NCBI RefSeq assembly: GCF_015453285.1
Contig: NZ_JADLZT010000004.1
Location: 1-64,000, forward strand
Source of the DNA: Lysobacter niastensis
Lineage (GTDB): Bacteria > Pseudomonadota > Gammaproteobacteria > Xanthomonadales > Xanthomonadaceae
Reading direction: 5' to 3'
Length of the DNA: 64,000 bases
Below the pieces are notes generated by a model. That model searched no databases. It saw only the letters and a program-made list of their open reading frames with translations, and was not told where the DNA came from. Shown one piece after another: positions 18,681 to 27,244 of this stretch (positions within the stretch are counted from its first letter, which is position 1; every line of letters begins with the position of its first letter). Made by a program: the position numbers and the translations under genes.

Positions 18681-20342
18681 ATGAAGCTACCGGCTGTAAC
18701 GCTGCTCGCGCTGTCCCTGTCCGCCGTCCTGCATCCCGCGCTCGCCGCCAAGGCGCCGGTGTTCGATCCGCAGCGGATTTCGAATGATGTGAAGGTGCTC
18801 GCTTCCGACGAGTTCGAAGGCCGTGGTCCGGCCACCGAAGGCGAGACCAAGACCGTCGACTACGTCGTCGCGCAGATGAAGGCAGCCGGCCTGCAGCCGG
18901 GCGGCGACATGACCGACGGCAAGCGCGCGTGGACCCAGGCCGTGCCGCTGGCACGCGCCGAGATCAAGGGTGCGCCGCAGGTGTCGGTGAAGGTTGGCAG
19001 CAAGGCACAGGCGCTGACGCAGGGCGAGCAGATCGCCGTGCGCGCCGCGCAGGACGGTTCGACCTCGATCGACATCAGCAATGCGCCGATCGTCTTCGCC
19101 GGTTACGGCGTCAAGGCGCCGGAGCGCAACTGGGACGACTTCAAGGGCATGGACGTCAAGGGCAAGGTCGTCGTCGTGCTGATCAACGATCCGGACTTCG
19201 AGACCGGCCAGGGCGACTTCGGCGGCAAGGCCATGACCTACTACGGCCGCTGGACCTACAAGTACGAAGAGGCCGCGCGCCAGGGCGCGCTGGGCCTGCT
19301 GATCGTGCACGAGACCGCACCGGCCTCCTACGGCTGGGCGACGGTGAAGAACTCCAACACCAACACCATGTTCGACGTGGTGCGCGACCAGCCGTCGTCG
19401 GTGCATCCGAAGATGGAAGGCTGGATCCAGCACGACTTTGCCGTCGATCTGTTCAAGAGCGCCGGCCTCGACTTCGATGCGCTGAAGAAGCAGGCGCAGA
19501 CGCGCGACTTCAAGCCGGTCGAACTGAAGGGCGCGACGCTGAGCGCCAGGTACGACGTCGACCGCCAGATCATCACCTCGCACAACATCGTCGGCCGCAT
19601 CGATGGCAGCAAGCGTCCCGACGAGACCGTCATCTACAGCGCGCACTGGGACCACCTCGGCGTGGGCCAGCCCGACGCCAAGGGCGATCGCATCTACAAC
19701 GGTGCCGTCGACAACGCCACCGGCACCGCCGCGCTGATCGAGCTCGGCCGCGCCTACGCCAAGGCGCCCAAGCCGCAGCGTTCGGTCGTGTTCCTCGCGG
19801 TGACGGCCGAAGAGAAGGGTCTGCTGGGTTCGGAGTACTACGCCTCCAAGCCGCTGTACCCGCTGGCCAAGACCGTGGCCGACATCAACATGGACGCGCT
19901 CGATCCGCACGGCCCGGCGCGCAACTTCACCACCTCCGGCAGCGCCAAGCAGGAACTGCTCGACCAGCTGATCGACACCGCCAAGCAGTGGAATCTGGCG
20001 TACGTGACCGATCCGAAGCCGGAAGCCGGCCACTTCTTCCGCTCCGATCACTTCCCGTTCGCCAAGCGCGGCGTGCCGGCGATCTCGTTCGGCTCCGGCA
20101 ACGACCTGGTCGACGGCGGCCTCGAAGCCGGCAAGAAGATGGAGGAGGAGTACGTCGCCGACCGTTACCACCAGCCGGCCGACCAGTGGGAAGCGGGCTG
20201 GGCCTTCACCGGCATGGCGCGCGACCTGCAGCTGCTCTACAAGGTTGGCCGCGATCTCGCCGACTCCAATCGCTGGCCGAACTGGGACGCATCGTCCGAG
20301 TTCCGCGGTGCGCGCGACCAGAGCGCCGACCAGCGCAAGTAA
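18681..20342 (+). CDS. M28 family zinc metallopeptidase, secreted
   Basis: The 553-residue protein has a signal peptide (MKLPAVTLLALSLSAVLHPALA), an N-terminal part with the inserted PA-like domain (residues about 130-270) and the M28 zinc-peptidase domain. Metal and catalytic motifs are SAHWDHLG (His322), NGAVDNATG, VTAEEKGLLGS (the general-base glutamate) and SDHFPF near residue 455. Such enzymes act as aminopeptidases or glutamate carboxypeptidase-like enzymes in the periplasm or outside. Upstream lies a run of eight Gs (18586-18593). A terminator follows. Confidence 0.92.
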   Translation: MKLPAVTLLALSLSAVLHPALAAKAPVFDPQRISNDVKVLASDEFEGRGPATEGETKTVDYVVAQMKAAGLQPGGDMTDGKRAWTQAVPLARAEIKGAPQVSVKVGSKAQALTQGEQIAVRAAQDGSTSIDISNAPIVFAGYGVKAPERNWDDFKGMDVKGKVVVVLINDPDFETGQGDFGGKAMTYYGRWTYKYEEAARQGALGLLIVHETAPASYGWATVKNSNTNTMFDVVRDQPSSVHPKMEGWIQHDFAVDLFKSAGLDFDALKKQAQTRDFKPVELKGATLSARYDVDRQIITSHNIVGRIDGSKRPDETVIYSAHWDHLGVGQPDAKGDRIYNGAVDNATGTAALIELGRAYAKAPKPQRSVVFLAVTAEEKGLLGSEYYASKPLYPLAKTVADINMDALDPHGPARNFTTSGSAKQELLDQLIDTAKQWNLAYVTDPKPEAGHFFRSDHFPFAKRGVPAISFGSGNDLVDGGLEAGKKMEEEYVADRYHQPADQWEAGWAFTGMARDLQLLYKVGRDLADSNRWPNWDASSEFRGARDQSADQRK

Positions 20343-20367
20343 TCCGTCGCGGTCATCGGTACGCACG

Positions 20368-20398
20368 AACGGGCGAGGCTTCGGCCTCGCCCGTTTCG
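20368..20398. terminator. Bidirectional terminator between the M28 and DUF6249-like genes
   Basis: AACGGGCGAGGC and GCCTCGCCCGTT form a 12-bp stem with a TTCG loop. It lies between convergent genes and can serve both, though the T runs are short. Confidence 0.75.
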
Positions 20399-20409
20399 TT
20401 TTCTGGCGA

Positions 20410-20736
20410 TCAGCCGAGCTTGCGCGCGGCGACGTACGACAGCAGGTTGCCCAGGCCGGTCACGCCGAGCAGCACGCCGATCACGCCGGGCGTGACGTGA
20501 TCCCAGCCGAAGGCTTCGATCAGCACGAAGCCCAGTGCCATCGCCAGCAGCAGGATGCCCCAGCGCAGTGAAGAGTGGCGGCGCTGCTGCGCTTCGGCCT
20601 GCACCATCGACCTGATCAGGTCCTCGGAGCCGTTGCTGGCGATGATCTTGGCGCGAGTGCGGGCGTCGACCACGACCTTGATGGCGTAGACGACGCAGAT
20701 GAACAGGGTGATCGGAATGAAGACTTCGTGGTTCAT
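20410..20736 (-). CDS. Small inner-membrane protein, DUF6249-like
   Basis: The 108-residue protein starts MNHEVFIPITLFICVVYAIKV, a transmembrane helix. A cationic stretch with RTRAKIIASNGSEDLIRSM follows, then two more helices (about residues 57-75 and 80-100). The layout resembles DUF6249 proteins, which in this family often lie near ECF sigma genes, as here. I am unsure of the family and no activity is known. Confidence 0.7.
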   Translation of the reverse strand: MNHEVFIPITLFICVVYAIKVVVDARTRAKIIASNGSEDLIRSMVQAEAQQRRHSSLRWGILLLAMALGFVLIEAFGWDHVTPGVIGVLLGVTGLGNLLSYVAARKLG

Positions 20737-20903
20737 GGCCGGGTCTCGGTTGTGCGTGACAGGGGCTTCGAGGCAGTAGATACGGCCATGCGGCGGCCGG
20801 TTGCAGGCTCGTGGCCGGTCCTTCGCTACCGTTCGTCGGCCAATGCAACGGCGGGCGCCCTGGCCGTATCCCAAAGGTCATTGCCTTGATGGGATGCATC
20901 CCG

Positions 20904-21444
20904 ATGCTCCGCACCTTCCTGCTCGCCTGCGCCTGCCTGCTGGTCCCGGGGATGGCGTCCGGAGCGGACCCGGCCACTCTGGGGAAAGTCGAGGCCCAGG
21001 TAAACCTGCGTCCCGGCGCGACGATGCCGCCGGAATGGCCGGCGCAGATCGCTGCTGCCGACCGCGCGCTGTTCGATGACGCAGTGCGACGCCGACAGGC
21101 TGGCCACGATGGTCAGCGACGACCTCGAGTTCTTCCACGACAAGGATGGGCTGAGCGCGACCTCCGGTGCACAATTCGTCGCCGCCGTGCGCGGCATGTG
21201 CGAGCGGCAGGCCAAGGGCATCGATTTCCGCGCCCGCCGCGAACTGGTGCCGGGCACGATGGAGGTCTATCCGCTCGCGCACTACGGAGCGATCGAGATC
21301 GGCGTGCATCGCTTCCATGCGATCGCGGAAGGCAAGCCGGACCGGCTGACGGAAACCGCCCGGTTCACTCATGTATGGAAACAGGAGCAAGGCCAATGGA
21401 AGCTCGCCCGCGTGCTCAGTTACGACCATCGCCTGGCGCAGTGA
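20904..21444 (+). pseudogene. DUF4440/NTF2-like secreted protein, frameshifted
   Basis: A first frame encodes a signal peptide (MLRTFLLACACLLVPGMASGA) and about 35 more residues, ending in sense at AADRALFD. The rest of the domain (QCDADRLATMVSDDLEFFHDKDGLS through RVLSYDHR) is in the next frame from about 21076, ending at 21444. A net +1 shift near 21066-21085 breaks the gene. From memory of the family I expect the spacing FDA-3 residues-CD, which a loss of five bases would explain. It could also be a sequencing error. The start lies 167 bp from the divergent DUF6249-like gene. Confidence 0.7.
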
Positions 21445-21483
21445 CGGAATGATGCCGTCAGTCGTGCGCATGAGCGTGATGCG

Positions 21484-22074
21484 ATGACCGTCAACGAAGC
21501 CACCTACCAGGACGATCGCAGGCTGGTCGAAGCCGTCCTGGCGAATGCGCCGGGCGCGTTCGAGCGTCTCGTGCGCGATTACCAGGGCCTGTGCTGGCAC
21601 ATCATCCAGCGCATGGTGCGCCAGCCCGAGGACACCCGCGAGCTGTGCCAGGAGGCGTTCCTGCGGGTGCATCAGTGCCTGCATCAGTACCGCGGCGAGA
21701 GCGCGCTGAAGTCGTGGATCGGCCAGGTCGCTTACTCCGTCGCCAAGCGCCACCTGGAAAAGCGCCGCATCGCGATCGCCGAGCCTGTCGGCGACGACGA
21801 GGACGGGCTGTCGCTGCTCGACCAGGTCAGCGACGGCTTCGACCTGGAAACGGCCTGCGCCGATGCCGAGGTCGCCGCCGGCCTGCACGAGGAAATCGAA
21901 GCATTGCCGCCATTGCAACGGACGCTGTTGACGCTGTATCACCTGGATGAGGTCCCCATCGTCGAGATCGCCCGCATCACCGGTCTCGCCGAAGGTACGA
22001 TCAAGAGCCATCTGTTCCGGACCCGTGCGCGCCTTCGCGAGCGCCTGCAGGACCGGATGGGAGCCTTCGCATGA
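21484..22074 (+). CDS. ECF-type RNA polymerase sigma factor
   Basis: The 196-residue protein has sigma region 2 (residues about 25-90, with FERLVRDYQGLCWHII and TRELCQEAFLRVHQCL) and region 4 (residues about 135-190, with LPPLQRTLLTLYHLDEVPIVEIARITGLAEGTIKSHLFRTRARL split over the helix-turn-helix). Regions 1 and 3 are absent, as in extracytoplasmic-function factors. It is coupled by an ATGA overlap to a membrane protein that may be its anti-sigma factor. Its own promoter is not obvious. Confidence 0.93.
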   Translation: MTVNEATYQDDRRLVEAVLANAPGAFERLVRDYQGLCWHIIQRMVRQPEDTRELCQEAFLRVHQCLHQYRGESALKSWIGQVAYSVAKRHLEKRRIAIAEPVGDDEDGLSLLDQVSDGFDLETACADAEVAAGLHEEIEALPPLQRTLLTLYHLDEVPIVEIARITGLAEGTIKSHLFRTRARLRERLQDRMGAFA

Positions 22075-22538
22075 ACACGACGCCCAACGATCACGACCGC
22101 TTCGAACGCGAAGCGAAGGAATGGCTGGCGCAGGAGCGCGCCCGCGACGAGGAGCGGCGCGGCCTGCCCATGGATGCCGACGATCGCGCGGTGGCGGAGT
22201 ACCGCCTGATCGCGCGCGCGCTGCGTACGCCGGCGATGGAGCCGCTGCCGATGGACCTGGCCGCGCAGATCGTCCACCACGTCAAAGCCGCGCAGACGAT
22301 GGGGGAGCGTGTCGAGCGCTGGCTGCTGAACATCCTCGGGTTCGTGCTGGCGGCCGCGGCCGCTGCCGCGGTGGTGATGTACGGGTCGAGCTGGCTGCCG
22401 GCCTTCACCGGGCTGCTGCCGGATCTCCCCGGCCAGGCCTGGGGCTGGGCTGCGCTGCTGGTGGGCTGCCTGGCGCTGTCCGGGTTGGGGCAGGGGATGG
22501 CGAGACTGTGGCGGGCCGGAGGCCTGCATCACGCCTGA
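22071..22538 (+). CDS. Membrane protein, probable anti-sigma partner
   Basis: This 155-residue protein has a charged cytoplasmic N-terminal half (residues 1-85, many Arg, Glu and Asp) followed by two transmembrane helices (about 90-108 and 125-142). It overlaps the ECF sigma gene by 4 bp. There is no clear zinc-binding anti-sigma motif (HxxxCxxC), so the anti-sigma role rests only on gene order and topology. Confidence 0.65.
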   Translation: MNTTPNDHDRFEREAKEWLAQERARDEERRGLPMDADDRAVAEYRLIARALRTPAMEPLPMDLAAQIVHHVKAAQTMGERVERWLLNILGFVLAAAAAAAVVMYGSSWLPAFTGLLPDLPGQAWGWAALLVGCLALSGLGQGMARLWRAGGLHHA

Positions 22539-22575
22539 AACGCCAGCAACCGCGGTCCCGACGCCCCATTCGGCC

Positions 22576-22609
22576 GTTACGACCGTTACCGTTACGACGT
22601 TACCGTTAC
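22576..22609. repeat. Five GTTAC direct repeats before the aminopeptidase gene
   Basis: GTTAC occurs at 22576, 22585, 22591, 22599 and 22605, mostly as CGTTAC, with spacings of 9, 6, 8 and 6 bp. It is AT-richer than its surroundings and lies about 60-95 bp upstream of the M29-like gene, where its promoter is expected. Confidence 0.5.
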
Positions 22610-22670
22610 TTACGGGCTTCGCCGTTGGTTCCCCTAGTCCGTATCCTGACCGGGCTTCGAGGACCCTTCC

Positions 22671-23954
22671 ATGACCCGTTCACTCCTTGCGGCCGCGCTG
22701 GCGGCTGCCGTCTGCACCATTCTGGCCGGCTGCCAGCGCTCCAGCGACGACACCGCACCCGTGGCTGCCGCACCGGCAGCGCCGGCGGCGCCGGCCGAAC
22801 CCGCGCAGGCGGCTGCGTCGGCCACGGAAGCGGTCAAGGCGCCAACCGACCTGGAACAGTTGGCCGAACGCCTGGTGACGCAGAGCGCCGGCGTCAAGGA
22901 AGGCGAGGTCGTGCTGATCTACGGGCGCCAGCACGACGCCGAGCTGCTGGAAGACATCGCCGTCAACGTGCGCAAGGTCGGCGCCTTCCCGTGGGTCGGC
23001 TACAGCAGCGACCGCATGTCGCGCCGCATGTTTTTCGACGTGCCGGAGAAGTACGACACGCAGACCAGCGCCTTGGCGATGAAGATGGCCGGGATCGCCG
23101 ACGTGGTGATCAGCCTCGGCAACATGACCACCGAGAACCTGTTCGAAGGCGCCGACCCCAAGCGCATGGCCGCGCGCGCCAAGGCCGACGAGGCGGTCAG
23201 CCAGGCCTTCCTGAAGAACAACGTGCGCACCGTCGAGATCGGTAACGAGATGTACCCGACCTCGTGGCGCGCGCAGCGTTTCGGCATGAGCCAGGACGAG
23301 CTCGCCAAGGTCTTCTGGAACGGCGTCAACATCGACTACAGCCAGTTGCAGACGCGTGGCGAGCAGATCAAGTCGGCGATCGCCGCCGGCAACGAGCTGC
23401 ACGTGACCAACGCCAATGGCACCGACCTGAAACTGCGCGTGCAGGGACGGCGCGTGCTGGTCAGCGACGGCATCATTTCCGAGGCCGACCGCAAGGCCGG
23501 CGGTCCCGCGCTGGCGGCGTTCCTGCCGGCCGGCGAGGTCTACACCACGCCGGTGCCGGGCAGCGCGGAAGGCAAGGTCGTGCACACGCGCAGCTACTTC
23601 CGCGGCAAGCAGATCGACAACCTCACGCTGACCATCAGCGGCGGCAAGGTCACGGCGATCAGCGGCGGCGGTGCCGGCTACGAGGACTTCAAGGCCGACT
23701 ACGACGCCGTCGCCGACGACCGCAAGAACCAGGTCAGCTTCATCGACTTCGGCATCAACCCGAACGTGAAACTGCCGACGTCGAGCCCGATCGGCGCATG
23801 GATGCCGGCAGGCAGCGTCGCCGTCGGATTCGGCGGCAACTCCTGGGCCGGCGGCGAGAACACGCTGTCGTACGGCCATGCCGTGTTCCTGCCCGGAAGC
23901 ACCGTCACGCTCGACGGCAAGCCGATCGTCGAGAAGGGCGAGCTGAAGCTCTGA
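22671..23954 (+). CDS. M29-like aminopeptidase, lipoprotein
   Basis: The 427-residue protein has a lipoprotein signal (lipobox LAGC, Cys21) and an Ala/Pro linker up to about residue 60. The catalytic region follows with features of M29 (AmpS/thermophilic) aminopeptidases: GEVVLIYGRQHD, a central LPAGEVYTTPVPGSAEG segment whose Glu is a metal-ligand candidate, FIDFGINPN, and SYGHAVFLPG with a C-terminal histidine. M29 enzymes are normally cytosolic, so a lipid-anchored member is unusual but seems common in this family. Five GTTAC repeats lie upstream. Confidence 0.75.
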   Translation: MTRSLLAAALAAAVCTILAGCQRSSDDTAPVAAAPAAPAAPAEPAQAAASATEAVKAPTDLEQLAERLVTQSAGVKEGEVVLIYGRQHDAELLEDIAVNVRKVGAFPWVGYSSDRMSRRMFFDVPEKYDTQTSALAMKMAGIADVVISLGNMTTENLFEGADPKRMAARAKADEAVSQAFLKNNVRTVEIGNEMYPTSWRAQRFGMSQDELAKVFWNGVNIDYSQLQTRGEQIKSAIAAGNELHVTNANGTDLKLRVQGRRVLVSDGIISEADRKAGGPALAAFLPAGEVYTTPVPGSAEGKVVHTRSYFRGKQIDNLTLTISGGKVTAISGGGAGYEDFKADYDAVADDRKNQVSFIDFGINPNVKLPTSSPIGAWMPAGSVAVGFGGNSWAGGENTLSYGHAVFLPGSTVTLDGKPIVEKGELKL

Positions 23955-23986
23955 GGCGGCGCTTACAGAAAGCACCCTCATCCTGG

Positions 23987-24075
23987 CCCTCTCCCGCATG
24001 CGGGAGAGGGAGAAGCCAGAAGCCTCGATCTGGCGCGCAAGCAAAGAAAGCCCCTCTCCCGCACGCGGGAGAGGG
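23987..24075. repeat. Two CCCTCTCCCGC palindromes
   Basis: CCCTCTCCCGC/GCGGGAGAGGG occurs at 23987-24010 and again at 24052-24075, each around two bases. Outer segments CACCCTCATCC before the first and GGGGTGAGGG after the second can pair as well, making a nested structure. Related copies lie at 32775-32807, 35700-35723 and 35779-35802. All are intergenic, which fits a REP-like element family. Confidence 0.75.
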
Positions 24076-24101
24076 ATTGGGGTGAGGGCTTCTTCTCCCG
24101 G

Positions 24102-24230
24102 CCCGCCGGCATAGCCGTCGGGCGTTCGTCGGCGCATGCGCCCGTGGCGCATCAGCGCGCCTCCTTGCCGGCCTTCGGGCATAGCCCGAAGGCGTTCGTC
24201 GGGTCGCGCGCCAGTGGCGCGCAAGCGACC
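24102..24230 (-). repeat. Two tandem 70-bp structured units behind rtcB
   Basis: Each unit has hairpin a (8-bp stem, conserved loop CTATG on the minus strand; 24102-24122 and 24172-24192), a conserved linker GACGAACGCC, and hairpin b (4+7-bp stem with a bulge; 24132-24160 and 24202-24230). The units are shifted by exactly 70 bp. Seven base pairs differ between them by compensatory double changes, for example A-T against G-C at 24136/24152 and 24206/24222. One mismatch is seen (24106/24118). Unit 2 starts 5 bp after the rtcB stop codon, so both would be in its 3' untranslated region. Confidence 0.65.
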
Positions 24231-24234
24231 CTCC

Positions 24235-25461
<1,227 letters not shown>

Positions 25462-25517
25462 GGGAATCCTTCCTTGAATGAAGACTCCGCGTGGCGATTC
25501 CGTCCGCCACGCGAAGT

Positions 25518-26642
25518 TTACTGCTTGAGGCTGACCAGCTGCTTCATGACGCCATCCAGGCCGCCGAACACGGTCAGCTTGTCGATCTTCTCGGTGACCT
25601 TCTCAAGAGCTTCCAGCTCCTTCAGTCGCATCAGCACCGGGCTCTCCTCGATCAGGCGTGCCGTGTTCAGCAGCGAACGCGTGGCGTTCGCCTCCTCACG
25701 ACGACGGATCACGTTGGCCTGGGCCGCCTTTTCCGCCTGCACGACGCTGTTGAGGATCTCCTTCATCTCGCCCGGCAGGATCACGTCCTTGACACCGACA
25801 CCGAGCACCTCGATGCCCAGTTCGACGACGCGACCGCGCACGTAACCGAAGATGTCGGCGTCGAGCGAAGCCTTGTCGCCGAGCAGCTCGTCCAGCGACT
25901 TGGCGGCAATCGCCTTGCGCAGGCCGAACTGCAGCTCGCGGTACACGTAGTCGCCGTACTTGGCGACCTTCGTACGTGCGGCCACCGGATCGGTGACGCG
26001 GATGCTGGCGGCGAGGTTGACGCGCAGGCTCACCTTGTCGCGGGTCAACAGCTCCTGGCCCGAGACTTCCAGCGACTGCACGCGCAGCTCGATCATCTCC
26101 ACGCTCACGTTCTTCTGGAAGTTCCAGAAGGCGTACGCGCCAGCGCCGAGCGTGCGCACGAGCTTGCCGTCGACGAACAGCAGGCCGGCGGTCTCCTCCG
26201 GCACGATCAGCGACACCGCCAGACGCTCGAGCATGCCGAGCTGGCGCAGACGCTTCACGACGCCGGCCTCGATCTCCAGCCCCTGGGCCAGCGACACGGC
26301 CTGCACTTCGACGGCCACGACGCCCTTCCAGTACAGCTTGCGCGAACCCGGAGCGAGCACATCTTCGAGCTTGCCGTTCCTCATCAGCAGGCCCGCCTCG
26401 TTGGTGCCGAGGTTGGCCAGCACGAAGGTGTCGCCCAGCTTTTCGCCGAGCACGGCGATCAGCGTGTCGGAATCGCGGCAGGCGTACTCCGGCTTGCTGA
26501 TGTCGTGCACGACAACTTCGACGCGGCGCAGCGGGTCGAACCAGCGGTACACGCCCGCGGCCAGCACGCCTGCGAATTGACGGTTGCGATACACCAGGCC
26601 GCGCTCGCCGTCACCGATCACGACCCTCTTGGTCCAGAACAC
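25518..26642 (-). CDS. Slipin (SPFH/band 7) protein with triplicated N-terminal motif
   Basis: I start it at a GTG at 26642 because AAGGAG lies 7 bases upstream; an in-frame start at 26687 has no ribosome site. The product has 374 residues against about 250-300 for common slipins. The band-7 entry motif (GLvyrnrqF..vLaaGvYrwF) occurs three times: residues 12-35, 81-105 and 150-175. The SPFH core (TRDKVSLRVNLAASIRVTDP onward) and the coiled-coil EKAAQANVIRRREEANATRS follow. No clear N-terminal membrane helix is seen. SPFH proteins form membrane-associated cages or rings. Co-directional with rtcB, it probably acts with the ligase. Confidence 0.88.
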   Translation of the reverse strand: MFWTKRVVIGDGERGLVYRNRQFAGVLAAGVYRWFDPLRRVEVVVHDISKPEYACRDSDTLIAVLGEKLGDTFVLANLGTNEAGLLMRNGKLEDVLAPGSRKLYWKGVVAVEVQAVSLAQGLEIEAGVVKRLRQLGMLERLAVSLIVPEETAGLLFVDGKLVRTLGAGAYAFWNFQKNVSVEMIELRVQSLEVSGQELLTRDKVSLRVNLAASIRVTDPVAARTKVAKYGDYVYRELQFGLRKAIAAKSLDELLGDKASLDADIFGYVRGRVVELGIEVLGVGVKDVILPGEMKEILNSVVQAEKAAQANVIRRREEANATRSLLNTARLIEESPVLMRLKELEALEKVTEKIDKLTVFGGLDGVMKQLVSLKQ

Positions 26643-26655
26643 GGGTGTTCTCCTT
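26636..26655 (-). promoter_or_regulatory. Slipin ribosome site with a palindrome over the GTG start
   Basis: AAGGAG (26655-26650) and the GTG start (26642) are spanned by AGAACAC/GTGTTCT (26651-26645 and 26642-26636) around two bases. In RNA this could hide the start codon and part of the ribosome site. In DNA it could be an operator. Confidence 0.5.
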
Positions 26656-26985
26656 GTTGGCTCTGGTGGTCCGATCCACTGAATCAAAGGCGCGCGAGGG
26701 ATCGGTCATCGCGTGCTGCAAAGAAAAAGATGGAAACGCCCCTGACGCCGATGCCGCGAAGCCCGCGCGCTGTCTGCGCGGAGATTCCGGCGGGCAACGC
26801 GGCAGGCGATGGATTGCCAGTGCCGCGCATGCAACCGGTTCCGCGCGCATTCGGGACGCGGGCCCGGCGACATCGCCGCTGCGGGATGGCGTTGCACGAT
26901 GCGATGGACTGCATCGCCTGGCGCCACGCCGCACAGGGCGTTTCCTGTTTGGGGCTTTCGCCCCGGATCAACGACGTAACAGGTC
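26656..26985 (-). other. Noncoding spacer between tRNA-like B and the slipin gene
   Basis: I find no gene in these 330 bases. Just behind the second tRNA-like sequence, GGGGC-GAAA-GCCCC (26964-26951) forms a hairpin with a GNRA tetraloop and no T run. CGATGC/GCATCG near 26900-26920 may form another. The region may be a long untranslated leader of the slipin mRNA. Confidence 0.45.
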
Positions 26986-27055
26986 GTTTTGGAGCGGGAA
27001 TCGAACCCGCGACACTCGGTGTTTAACCGATGCTCTACCCGACTAAGCTATCCAG
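26986..27055 (-). ncRNA. tRNA-like sequence B
   Basis: It starts directly after the CCA of sequence A. It has TA at positions 8-9, a D stem GCTT/GAGC (27048-27045, 27035-27032) with loop AGTCGGGTA, a 4-bp anticodon-type stem TCGG/CCGA (27030-27027, 27019-27016) around TTAAACA, and a T arm GCGGG-TTCGATT-CCCGC (27010-26994). The acceptor is only four pairs, TGGA/TCCA, and no CCA follows. The loop would give anticodon AAA with C37, where a purine is nearly universal. I read it as a tRNA mimic or decayed tRNA rather than a working tRNA. Confidence 0.7.
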
Positions 27056-27125
27056 TGGTGGACGAACCGGAATCGAACCGGCGGCCAACGGCTCGCGCCG
27101 CTGCTCTGCCTCTGAGCTACCGTCC
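27056..27125 (-). ncRNA. tRNA-like sequence A with GCGA tetraloop in place of the anticodon loop
   Basis: The 70-nt sequence folds as a cloverleaf: 6-bp acceptor GGACGG/TCGTCC with discriminator A and encoded CCA (27125-27120, 27065-27056); TA; D stem GCTC/GAGC with loop AGAGGCA (27117-27103); arm GCGGC-GCGA-GCCGT (27101-27088); 5-base variable loop TGGCC; T arm GCCGG-TTCGATT-CCGGT (27082-27066). The D-loop GG and T-loop TTCGA are intact. The anticodon loop is replaced by a four-base GNRA loop, so it cannot decode. It lies upstream of slipin-rtcB on the same strand. Confidence 0.82.
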
Positions 27126-27244
27126 GCTCTCGAAACACCGTCTCGCGATCCACGGCATGCACCACGGCAATGCCGCGCGCACCAGGCGGGTGAGGCTTCA
27201 GGCCACGAACCCGCACCGCGATGGATCGTCCGTCGATGTTTCGC

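Noticed and set aside
21076-21444. Independent small cytoplasmic gene
   Set aside because: The frame lacks a ribosome site and begins in the middle of the domain. The upstream frame supplies the missing signal peptide and N-terminus, so a frameshifted gene is the better reading.
26986-27125. Two ordinary tRNA genes in tandem
   Set aside because: Sequence A has no 7-base anticodon loop, and B has a four-pair acceptor, no CCA and a pyrimidine at position 37. They keep only the general tRNA fold.
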